Source: an uncultured Collinsella sp.
GTDB lineage: Bacteria > Actinomycetota > Coriobacteriia > Coriobacteriales > Coriobacteriaceae
DNA length: 26,221 nt
NCBI GenBank assembly: GCA_900546455.1
Contig: URCS01000030.1
Location: 1 to 26,221, forward strand
Reading direction: 5' to 3'
The notes beneath the pieces are model-generated. The model ran no database searches. It was not told where the DNA came from and was given only the letters and a program-made list of their open reading frames with translations. A program made the position numbers and the translations under genes. Shown here in pieces: positions 17,238-25,000 of the stretch (within the stretch, counting starts at the first letter, position 1; every line of letters starts with the position of its first letter).

Positions 17238-18154
17238 GACAAAACACCCCACGTCAGATCGGCACCCTGCAGGCCGGCAGCCCAGGCAGAAGCAGCCATG
17301 GCACGCTTGCCATCGGGCTTAACCTCGAGCAGCTCAACCGCACCATCGGAAAGCCCCAGGTAGACACGCTTGCTCTTGACGGCAACAGTGCCCTCGCCAA
17401 GCGACACATCAGCCGGCGCAGCATCGAGCACGCGAACCGTCTTGCCGGCAATCACACAACGGGCGGGTGCGGTGTCAGACGAAGCCAGGACATGACGCAC
17501 GCAATCGAGCGCCGACATCTGAGGATCCAAACGCATCTCCTGCTTAGAAATCTTGGCAGCATGCGTGACAAGGGACTCATCCTGCTCGGTCCACACCGCC
17601 GTGTCATCGGCAAGCGCGGGCAGCGTATCGGCCAGCAGCTTACCGCCCAGCTGGCCAAGCTCCATCGTCAGTGCCTCGGCATGCTTACCGGCAACCGAGG
17701 TCGAGGCCTGCGCGCAATAAGCGCCGGTATCCACGCCATGTCCAATACGCATAATGGAAACGCCGGCAACATCGTCACCAGCAAGAATGGCACGCTGAAT
17801 AGGAGCAGCGCCACGCCAACGCGGCAGCAGCGAAGCGTGAACATTCACAATACCGAGCGGCGCCATATGCAGCACCTCATCGGGCAAAATGCAGCCATAG
17901 GCAGCCACACAGAAAATATCAGCCTGCGCAGCCTGGAGCGCCTCAACAACCTCCGGCGTCATACGATTAGCCTCAACAACCGGCAACCCCAGCTCAAGCG
18001 CCTTGGCCTTAACGGGAGAAGGCTCAAGCTTCTTACCACGCCCACGAACAGCATCAGGACGAGTAATGACAAGCGCAATCTCGTTCCCAGCCTCAACAAG
18101 CGAAGCCAACGAAGGCACAGCAAAATCAGGCGTACCCATAAACACAATACGCAT
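17234..18154 (-). CDS. fmt: Methionyl-tRNA formyltransferase
   Basis: Formylates initiator Met-tRNA using 10-formyl-tetrahydrofolate. The 306-residue protein starts MRIVFMGTPDFAVPSLASL. It contains NVHASLLPRWRGAAPIQRAI, which holds the catalytic Asn and His and the RGAAPIQ loop, and IMRIGHGVDTGAY with the third catalytic Asp. Length is normal. GGGGAGACG precedes the ATG. It overlaps rsmB by 4 nt. def, the functional partner that removes the formyl group, lies upstream on the same strand, separated by 362 nt that include a large palindrome. Confidence 0.96.
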   Translation of the reverse strand: MRIVFMGTPDFAVPSLASLVEAGNEIALVITRPDAVRGRGKKLEPSPVKAKALELGLPVVEANRMTPEVVEALQAAQADIFCVAAYGCILPDEVLHMAPLGIVNVHASLLPRWRGAAPIQRAILAGDDVAGVSIMRIGHGVDTGAYCAQASTSVAGKHAEALTMELGQLGGKLLADTLPALADDTAVWTEQDESLVTHAAKISKQEMRLDPQMSALDCVRHVLASSDTAPARCVIAGKTVRVLDAAPADVSLGEGTVAVKSKRVYLGLSDGAVELLEVKPDGKRAMAASAWAAGLQGADLTWGVLS

Positions 18155-18370
18155 AGAGAACGTCTCCCCTCAACCAAAGCCGAGACGGCTACAAATAACA
18201 GCGGAAAGCCAAGTACCCAGCCCATCCGCAATAACAATTCAACAAGAACAAATATACCCAAAACCAAAGAAAGAGCCGCATAAAAGCAGCTCCCTCTCAA
18301 CAAAGACTATCAGCGAAGACGCCCCTCCCTGGCCCGACGGCACCCGGGCGAAAAGGAGCACGAAAACGCA
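18155..18370. other. Non-coding part of the def-fmt gap
   Basis: No supported gene. The stretch is rich in A and C on the plus strand and less GC-rich than its neighbours. On the minus strand a TTG-initiated frame from about 18303 encodes about 45 hydrophobic residues and then runs into fmt out of frame, without a ribosome-binding site. It must hold the promoter of fmt-rsmB if the palindrome at 18371-18508 blocks read-through, but no convincing promoter was identified. Confidence 0.5.
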
Positions 18371-18508
18371 GTCCCCTTCCGCCGCAGGGCTTAGGTTATT
18401 GCTCCACGCGCAGTTCCGCACGAGCCGAAGAGCACTTAATGGGCTCTTCGTGCGAGCAGGACTGTTTGAGCATGGAGCAATAACCTAAGCCCTGCGGCGG
18501 AAGGGGAC
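18371..18508. repeat. 138-bp structured palindrome with conserved core (copy 1)
   Basis: The outer arms 18371-18406 and 18473-18508 are perfectly complementary over 36 bp. Inside lies a core with its own stems: CAGTTC (18411-18416) with GGACTG (18459-18464, one G-T pair), CGCA (18417-18420) with TGCG (18451-18454), and CGAAGAGC (18426-18433) with GCTCTTCG (18443-18450) around the loop ACTTAATGG. Unpaired CGAGC and AGCA bulges are kept. The core is almost identical to that at 24857-24977. The element begins 8 nt after the def stop, and its core reads antisense to def and fmt. No T-run follows on the minus strand. Function unknown. Confidence 0.92.
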
Positions 18509-18516
18509 GGAGGGAC

Positions 18517-19053
18517 CTACTCCGTCTCGCCCGGTCGAGCGCCGCGGGCCAAGGCGTCCTGGTACTCCTTGACTGCCTTGAGCCTCTGCATGGGCTTGAG
18601 TCGCTCGAACATGGTGTTGCCGTGCAGGTGATCGATCTCGTGCTGTAGGCACACGCAGAACAGATCGCCCGAGGCCTCGTAGCGAATCAGGCTGGCATCC
18701 AGGTCATACGCCTCGACGACGACATGGTCGGGACGCTCGATCTCGCAGCTAATGCCGGGAATGGACAGGCAGCCCTCGCTAAACGGCACCAGATGGTCGC
18801 TCTGCTCAACAATGACAGGGTTGATGAGCACGTACGGGTCATAGTCGTTCTTGTCGCTGTAATCGCAGTCGATGGTGACGAGTTGGATGAGCTCGCCGAT
18901 CTGCGGAGCAGCCAGGCCGCAGCCGCCGTTCTCGAACATCATCTTCTTCATCTTCTCGGCAAGCGCCTCGATCGCTGGGGTGATTTCCTCGATGACAGCG
19001 CACTCCTGGCGCAGACGAGGGTCGGGCGACAGTACGATTCCGTTGGCTTCCAT
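18517..19053 (-). CDS. def: Peptide deformylase
   Basis: Removes the formyl group from the N-terminal methionine of new proteins; a metal (Fe or Zn) hydrolase. All three family motifs are present: GCGLAAPQIG, EGCLSIPG (metal-binding Cys) and HEIDHLHG (two metal-binding His and the catalytic Glu). The frame can start at ATG 19059 or 19053. GAAAGG directly abuts the first and is 6 nt from the second, so 19053 (178 residues, MEANGIVLSP) is preferred. priA ends 18 nt upstream, suggesting co-transcription. Confidence 0.95.
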   Translation of the reverse strand: MEANGIVLSPDPRLRQECAVIEEITPAIEALAEKMKKMMFENGGCGLAAPQIGELIQLVTIDCDYSDKNDYDPYVLINPVIVEQSDHLVPFSEGCLSIPGISCEIERPDHVVVEAYDLDASLIRYEASGDLFCVCLQHEIDHLHGNTMFERLKPMQRLKAVKEYQDALARGARPGETE

Positions 19054-19071
19054 GGCCATCCTTTCGGGTTG

Positions 19072-21525
19072 TTACATCAAATCATAGGCGTCGACGTCAA
19101 CACTCACGCTCACGCCACGCACGGAACCCACCTCTTTGAGGCAGGCATCGATATCATCAGAGACATGGTACCCCACGGGCGACTTCACAAGCAGGTGGAA
19201 GCGATAACGGTCCTTTGCTCTCTCGATTACACACGAAGCAGGGCCCAGCACCTGCGGCGCAGCACTCCCCGCCCTCAAAAAGTCGGGAGCGGCGACATGC
19301 CAGCGGCGCTTGAGGAGTTTCGCGATGCGACCGATGTAGTCTTGCGCTTCGTCTCGGTTCGCCGACCACACCAAGATGTTGACCAGGCGAACAAACGGCG
19401 GATACAGCGCGTCGCGACGCTGGTCCAGGTCGTAGTCGGTAAAGATCGAACGGTCGTGCTCGGCGACGGCGCGAATGACCGGGTCCTCGGGCAGATAGGT
19501 CTGGATGATGACCTCACCGGGGCGATCGCCGCGACCGGCGCGGCCCGCGACCTGCTCCAGCAAATCGTAGGCACGCTCCCCCGCTCTAAAATCGGGCAGC
19601 TTTAACGCAAAGTCGGCATTGACCACGCCCACGAGCGTGACCTCGGGAAAGTCGAGGCCCTTGGCGATCATCTGGGTACCCAGCAGCACCGCGCAATCGG
19701 CCGCATCGAACTGCTCGAGCAGCTTTTTATGCGCGTCCTTGCCACGCGTGGAATCGGCGTCCATGCGAATGATGGCGACGTCCTCGGGCAGCATCTGGTG
19801 CAGCGCGTCCTCAATCTGCTGCGTGCCCAGGCCCATTTTTGCCAGATAACGACTGCCGCATTTGGGACAGCGGCTCGTGGGCGCCGGATAGGGTTGCACG
19901 CGCCAGGACGAACCGCAGGTGTGGCATTGCAACGTGTGCGTGCGTTCATGATACGTGAGCGCGGTGGAGCAGTGGTTGCAGGTGGGAACGCAGCCGCATT
20001 CGCGGCACATAAGGAACGGCGCAAAACCGCGGCGGTTGTGCAGCAGCACGGCCTTCTCGCGACGTTCAACCACGCGTTCCAAGCCTTCCATCAGCGGCTT
20101 TGAAAACATTGAGCGGCTGCCGTGCGAAAACTCGCGCCGCAGGTCGGCAATGCGGACCTCGGGCAGAACGGCGTGTCCCGGGCGCTCGGGCATCTCGGCA
20201 CGAGTCCAGGTGGCACCGTTGTACATGCCGCGACGGCAGCGGTCGAGGGCCTCGGCAGAAGGCGTGGCCGAGCCCAACACAAGCGGGCAGCGATAGCGGC
20301 GAGCCATCTCGGCCGCCACCTCACGCGCGTGGTAGCGCGGGCTGGAACCCTGCTTGTAGCTGGTCTCATGTTCCTCGTCGATGATGATGAGGCCCAAGTC
20401 GCTGAGCGGGCAAAAGAGCGCCGAGCGGGCGCCCACGACCACACGTGCGGCACCGCTGGCGACCATATCCCACTGGTCCAGACGCTCACCAGCAGAAAGA
20501 CGCGAATGGAATACAGCGACCGTCTCACCGAAGCGCGAGCGGAAGCGGCCGACAGTTTGAGCCGTCAGCGAGATCTCGGGCACGAGCACGCAGGCCGAAC
20601 GGCCGGCCGCTAGCACGCGCTCGATGGCGGAGAGGTACACCTCGGTTTTGCCGGAGCCGGTGACGCCGTCAACCAGCACCACGTCGCCATGAGCGTCCAG
20701 ACGGGCGCGCTCAATCTGTGCGAGTGCCTGTTGCTGACCGTTGGTAAGGGAGACCGGCGCCTTACCGCTTGCCGAGGACAGCGTGGTCTGCTCGTTGCAG
20801 CCACGCCAAGCACGGCGCTCCTCTACCACCACGACGCCGCGCTTTTCGAGCGCCTTGATGGTCGCCGACATGCTGTTATAGAGCAGGTTGAGGTCGCGCG
20901 TCGTGACCGGTCCGCACTGGAGCGCCTCGATGAGCTGACGCTGGCGAACGGCGGTTTTGGGCGGCGTATAGTCAAATCCCTCGGGCGTAAGCATGACCCA
21001 GCGGTTTTGAATAGGTATGACGGCGGGACGCTCAACCGACCATGCACCGTCATCGCCCTTGACCACCCGCGGGCTGCCGCCCGGGGGCAAGAACAGGCGC
21101 AGACACTCGGAAAGCGTCGCGACATACTCGCGGCTCATCCAACGTGCGATACGGGCAGCCTCCGCGGTAAAGAGCGGTTTGCTGAGAATCGCCTCGACGG
21201 GCTTGATGCGCGCAGGATCGAGGACCTTGTTGCCTTGCAGGTCGCCCAGCTCAGACGCAATGTCAATGATATAGCCCGCGGCCGCACGGTTGCCAAAATG
21301 GACCAGGACCGTAGACCCGACTTGGGCCTCGTTGGCGAGGGATTGCGGAATGCCGTAAGCAAACGGCTCGGACAGCGCACGCGTCGGGATGTCGAGAACC
21401 ACGCTCGCATAGGCGGCGACGGGTTCGGGTGCGGGCCCGGGCTGCGCCGGGGCGGCGGCAGGAGCCGCGGGCTTCGAAGCCTCCTCCGGTTCCGGCGAAC
21501 CAAACAGCGACAGTTGCTCGGCCAT
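19072..21525 (-). CDS. priA: Primosomal protein N' (replication restart helicase)
   Basis: A superfamily 2 helicase that reloads the replisome at stalled forks. The 817-residue protein has an N-terminal DNA-binding domain (VLDIPTRALSEPFAYGIP), Walker A DGVTGSGKTEVYL, the DEAH-like box IIIDEEHETSYKQ, motif III GSATPSAEAL, the zinc-binding cysteines in CRECGCVPTCNHC and CHTCGSSW...CPKCGS, and motif VI in QVAGRAGRGDRPG. GGGAGGT lies 9 nt before the ATG at 21525, which decides the start against upstream in-frame ATGs. The first 40 residues before the family domain are Ala/Pro-rich and probably disordered. Confidence 0.94.
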   Translation of the reverse strand: MAEQLSLFGSPEPEEASKPAAPAAAPAQPGPAPEPVAAYASVVLDIPTRALSEPFAYGIPQSLANEAQVGSTVLVHFGNRAAAGYIIDIASELGDLQGNKVLDPARIKPVEAILSKPLFTAEAARIARWMSREYVATLSECLRLFLPPGGSPRVVKGDDGAWSVERPAVIPIQNRWVMLTPEGFDYTPPKTAVRQRQLIEALQCGPVTTRDLNLLYNSMSATIKALEKRGVVVVEERRAWRGCNEQTTLSSASGKAPVSLTNGQQQALAQIERARLDAHGDVVLVDGVTGSGKTEVYLSAIERVLAAGRSACVLVPEISLTAQTVGRFRSRFGETVAVFHSRLSAGERLDQWDMVASGAARVVVGARSALFCPLSDLGLIIIDEEHETSYKQGSSPRYHAREVAAEMARRYRCPLVLGSATPSAEALDRCRRGMYNGATWTRAEMPERPGHAVLPEVRIADLRREFSHGSRSMFSKPLMEGLERVVERREKAVLLHNRRGFAPFLMCRECGCVPTCNHCSTALTYHERTHTLQCHTCGSSWRVQPYPAPTSRCPKCGSRYLAKMGLGTQQIEDALHQMLPEDVAIIRMDADSTRGKDAHKKLLEQFDAADCAVLLGTQMIAKGLDFPEVTLVGVVNADFALKLPDFRAGERAYDLLEQVAGRAGRGDRPGEVIIQTYLPEDPVIRAVAEHDRSIFTDYDLDQRRDALYPPFVRLVNILVWSANRDEAQDYIGRIAKLLKRRWHVAAPDFLRAGSAAPQVLGPASCVIERAKDRYRFHLLVKSPVGYHVSDDIDACLKEVGSVRGVSVSVDVDAYDLM

Positions 21526-21555
21526 GGCCCCAGCACCTCCCATCCCATTCGTCTT

Positions 21556-21591
21556 CAGAAACAAGAGCCCCGCTCGGGGTGAACGGGGCTC
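21556..21591 (-). terminator. Intrinsic terminator after gltX
   Basis: On the minus strand GAGCCCCG (21591-21584) pairs with CGGGGCTC (21572-21565) over an 11-nt loop, followed by TTGTTTCTG. It lies between the gltX stop and the priA start, so priA-def probably has its own promoter or depends on read-through. Confidence 0.8.
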
Positions 21592-21614
21592 GGATACGTG
21601 CGTTTACACGGCTG

Positions 21615-23090
21615 CTACAGCGCCATCGTGCGGGCGCGGTCGATGCGCGCCAGGCAGTCGTCGCGGCCGACGAGTGCCATGGTCTCGCCCAGCGGAGGGC
21701 TCACCATGTTGCCGCAGACGGCAACGCGCACGGCTTGGAACACCACGCGCTTCTTAAGGTCCATCTGCTCGGGCAGCGGTTCAAGCGCGGCGTCGATGTT
21801 GGCAGCCGTCCACTCGTCCACGCCCTCGAGCGCGGCCTTGGCGGCATCCAGAATGGCACCCATGCCCTCCTTGGCCAGGCCCTTGTTGACGGACTTCTCG
21901 TCATACTCGAGCGTCTCGGCCGTAGCGAAGATGGGAGCGGCGACGGTCACGGCGTCGGTCGGCATCTTGGTGCGCGGCTTGACGATGGCGGCAAGCGCAT
22001 CGATCCAATCCTCGCCGTACTCGACATTGCCCTCGATGAGACCCGCCTCGTGCAGCTCGGGGACCATGATCTCGTCGGCAAACTGAGCATCGGACATGCC
22101 ATTGATGTACTCAGCGTTGACCCAATCGAGCTTCTTGGGGTCAAAGGTCGCCGGGTTCTTGGAGATGCGATCGAGCGAGAACTTGCTGGCCAGGACATCG
22201 CGCGGGATGATCGTGGTCTCGCCGTCGAGCGACCAGCCGAGCAGCGCCAGGTAGTTGACGAAGGCGTCGGACAGGTAGCCGGCGTCGCGGTACTCCTCCA
22301 CCGAGGTAGCGCCGTGGCGCTTGGAGAGTTTCTTGCCGTCGGCGCCCAGGATCATGGAGATGTGGGCGAACGTGGGCACGGGCGCGCCGAGGGCCTCGTA
22401 GACCATGACCTGACGCGGGGTGTTGGACAGGTGGTCGTCACCGCGGATGACGTGGGTGATCTTCATCATAGCGTCGTCGACGACGGTCGCGAAGTTGTAC
22501 GTGGGCGTGCCATCGGAGCGGAAGATGACAAAGTCGTCGAGCTCCTTGGCGTCGAAGGTCACCTCACCGTGGACGGCGTCGTGGATGACGACGTCGCCGC
22601 GGTCCTCGGGCACCTTGATGCGCAGGACGTAGGACTCGCCGGCCTCGATGCGGCGGCGGGCCTCCTTGGGATCAAGATCGCGGCAGCGGCGCTGATAGCC
22701 CTGGAAGGGGTCCTTGCGCTCCTGCGCGGCCTTGCGATCGGCGTCGAGCTGCTCCTTGGTGCAGAAGCACGGATAGGCCTTGCCCTCGTCCCAAAGCTTC
22801 TGGGCAGCCTGCTTGTACAGGTCCAGGCGTTCGGTCTGGGCGTAGGGGCCAAAATCGCCGCCCACCTCGGGACCCTCGTCCCAGTCCAGGCCCAGCCAAC
22901 GCATGGCGCGCAGGATGATCTGCGTGTTCTCGTCGGTGGAGCGGGTGGGGTCGGTGTCGTCGATGCGCAGGATGAACGTGCCGCCGTTTGCGCGGGCGAA
23001 AGCCCAGTTATAGATAGCGGTGCGGGCGCCGCCGATGTGCAGCTTGCCCGTCGGTGAGGGTGCAAAGCGGACGCGAACGTCTGATGCCAT
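21615..23090 (-). CDS. gltX: Glutamate-tRNA ligase
   Basis: Class I aminoacyl-tRNA synthetase that charges tRNA-Glu. The 491-residue protein begins MASDVRVRFAPSPTGKLHIG. It has the HIGH-type motif HIGGAR, RIDDTDPTRS and the KMSKS-type motif KKLSKRHG, plus the C-terminal anticodon-binding domain. GAGGAG lies 6 nt before the ATG at 23090; an in-frame start 39 nt upstream is not supported. Whether it is discriminating for tRNA-Glu or also charges tRNA-Gln cannot be decided here. It diverges from metK across a 318-bp region containing a palindromic repeat cluster. Confidence 0.95.
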   Translation of the reverse strand: MASDVRVRFAPSPTGKLHIGGARTAIYNWAFARANGGTFILRIDDTDPTRSTDENTQIILRAMRWLGLDWDEGPEVGGDFGPYAQTERLDLYKQAAQKLWDEGKAYPCFCTKEQLDADRKAAQERKDPFQGYQRRCRDLDPKEARRRIEAGESYVLRIKVPEDRGDVVIHDAVHGEVTFDAKELDDFVIFRSDGTPTYNFATVVDDAMMKITHVIRGDDHLSNTPRQVMVYEALGAPVPTFAHISMILGADGKKLSKRHGATSVEEYRDAGYLSDAFVNYLALLGWSLDGETTIIPRDVLASKFSLDRISKNPATFDPKKLDWVNAEYINGMSDAQFADEIMVPELHEAGLIEGNVEYGEDWIDALAAIVKPRTKMPTDAVTVAAPIFATAETLEYDEKSVNKGLAKEGMGAILDAAKAALEGVDEWTAANIDAALEPLPEQMDLKKRVVFQAVRVAVCGNMVSPPLGETMALVGRDDCLARIDRARTMAL

Positions 23091-23170
23091 GGAAATCTCC
23101 TCGATTGCAGGATGGATGTCTAACCGCACCAGTATAAAGCATCAAAGCAACCTCCGCACAAAGGGCACCG

Positions 23171-23303
23171 ACCTACTCATTGGGGACAGACTTAAATGAC
23201 CAGTCTTTGGGCAACCTGTCGGCATTTAGGTAAGACTGTTCGTTTAAGCCTGTCCCCAATGAGTACCCGGCCGGCCATTTATGTCTGTCCCCAATGAGTA
23301 GGT
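23171..23303. repeat. Triple-arm palindromic repeat between gltX and metK
   Basis: One arm, TACTCATTGGGGACAGAC plus flanks, at 23171-23201 recurs twice in inverted orientation. At 23243-23265 it matches 22 of 23 positions, and at 23273-23303 it matches 29 of 31. Between the first two arms lie CAGTCTT (23201-23207) and AAGACTG (23232-23238), plus ACCT/AGGT, giving an inner hairpin. The left arm can pair with either right arm. GGGGACAG/CTGTCCCC palindromes resemble REP sequences linked to tyrosine REP transposases, but no such transposase is in the window. Confidence 0.8.
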
Positions 23304-23359
23304 GCGGAAAGGGTGTGAATGTTTGATTTACGCGCTATGATGTGCCCTTGCATAGAGAG

Positions 23360-23395
23360 CCCGGCGGAATGGTAACGGTCGCCGGGACACGTTTT
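23360..23395 (+). promoter_or_regulatory. metK leader hairpin followed by a U-run
   Basis: CCCGGCG (23360-23366) pairs with CGCCGGG (23380-23386) around a 13-nt loop. ACACG then TTTTT follows at 23392-23396, directly before the ribosome-binding site GAAAGGAC. Upstream GTGCCCTT (about 23342-23349) could pair with CAC after the stem or with AAGG of the ribosome-binding site. This has the form of an attenuator or SAM-responsive leader of a SAM synthetase gene, but no known riboswitch consensus was recognised with certainty. Confidence 0.4.
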
Positions 23396-23408
23396 TGAAA
23401 GGACAATC

Positions 23409-24689
<1,281 letters not shown>

Positions 24690-24726
24690 TTAAGAACCGC
24701 CAAGGTTTCAACGACATAAGCGCTTA

Positions 24727-24762
24727 AAAAAGAAGTACCGCTCCCAACCGGTACTTCTTTTT
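24727..24762 (+). terminator. Intrinsic terminator after metK
   Basis: AGAAGTACCG (24731-24740) pairs with CGGTACTTCT (24749-24758) over an 8-nt loop. The stem is flanked by A-run and T-run so that it extends by four A-T pairs, and it ends in TTTTTAT. It is a strong terminator and its A/T symmetry could work in both directions. Confidence 0.92.
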
Positions 24763-24856
24763 ATTTAAACGGTGGTGAAGATGCTTCGATATGAGCCCAC
24801 GCTGCGTCACCAGCTAATGAATTTTGCAGCACACGCGCCTCTACCATGTATCCTTA

Positions 24857-24977
24857 GTTCCGAGGGCTTTGGTATTTGGTCGGTCGCGAGTTCCGCACGA
24901 GCCGGAGAGCACTTAATGTGCTCTCCGTGCGAGCAGGACTGCCCGAGCAGGCGACCAAATACCAAAGCCCTCGGAAC
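24857..24977. repeat. 121-bp structured palindrome with conserved core (copy 2)
   Basis: The outer arms 24857-24882 and 24952-24977 are perfectly complementary over 26 bp. The core repeats that of 18371-18508 with only 3 differences in 53 nt. One of these, A-T to G-C in the stem CGGAGAGC/GCTCTCCG, is compensated. The loop reads ACTTAATGT. The core also keeps CGCACGAGC, GAGCAGGACTG and the downstream GAGCA. The element ends 23 nt before the sdaA ATG and lies in the same gap as the metK terminator. If the sdaA promoter lies upstream, this would form a large hairpin in the sdaA leader. The rest of the gap (24763-24856) holds no clear feature beyond a weak possible promoter (TTGCAG, 17 bp, TGTATC). 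Confidence 0.92.
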
Positions 24978-25000
24978 GACGGGACAAAGAAGGAGCAGCC

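Noticed and set aside
17959..18303. Minus-strand frame with about 45 hydrophobic residues before fmt, resembling a small membrane protein
   Set aside because: It starts with TTG, has no ribosome-binding site and runs far into fmt out of frame. The composition of the gap is enough to explain it.
18371..18508. Interpreting the large palindromes as intrinsic terminators
   Set aside because: No T-run follows the stems on the relevant strand, the copy near sdaA sits after a separate terminator, and the inner core is far more complex than a terminator needs.
18371..18508. Integron attC site
   Set aside because: The palindrome size fits, but no GTTRRRY/RYYYAAC core pair is seen at the ends, and there is no cassette array or integrase.
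23171..23303. CRISPR array
   Set aside because: Only three arms exist, one is inverted relative to the others, spacing is irregular and there are no cas genes.
24857..24977. Retron msr-msd region
   Set aside because: There is no reverse transcriptase gene nearby and no priming-guanosine architecture that I could recognise.
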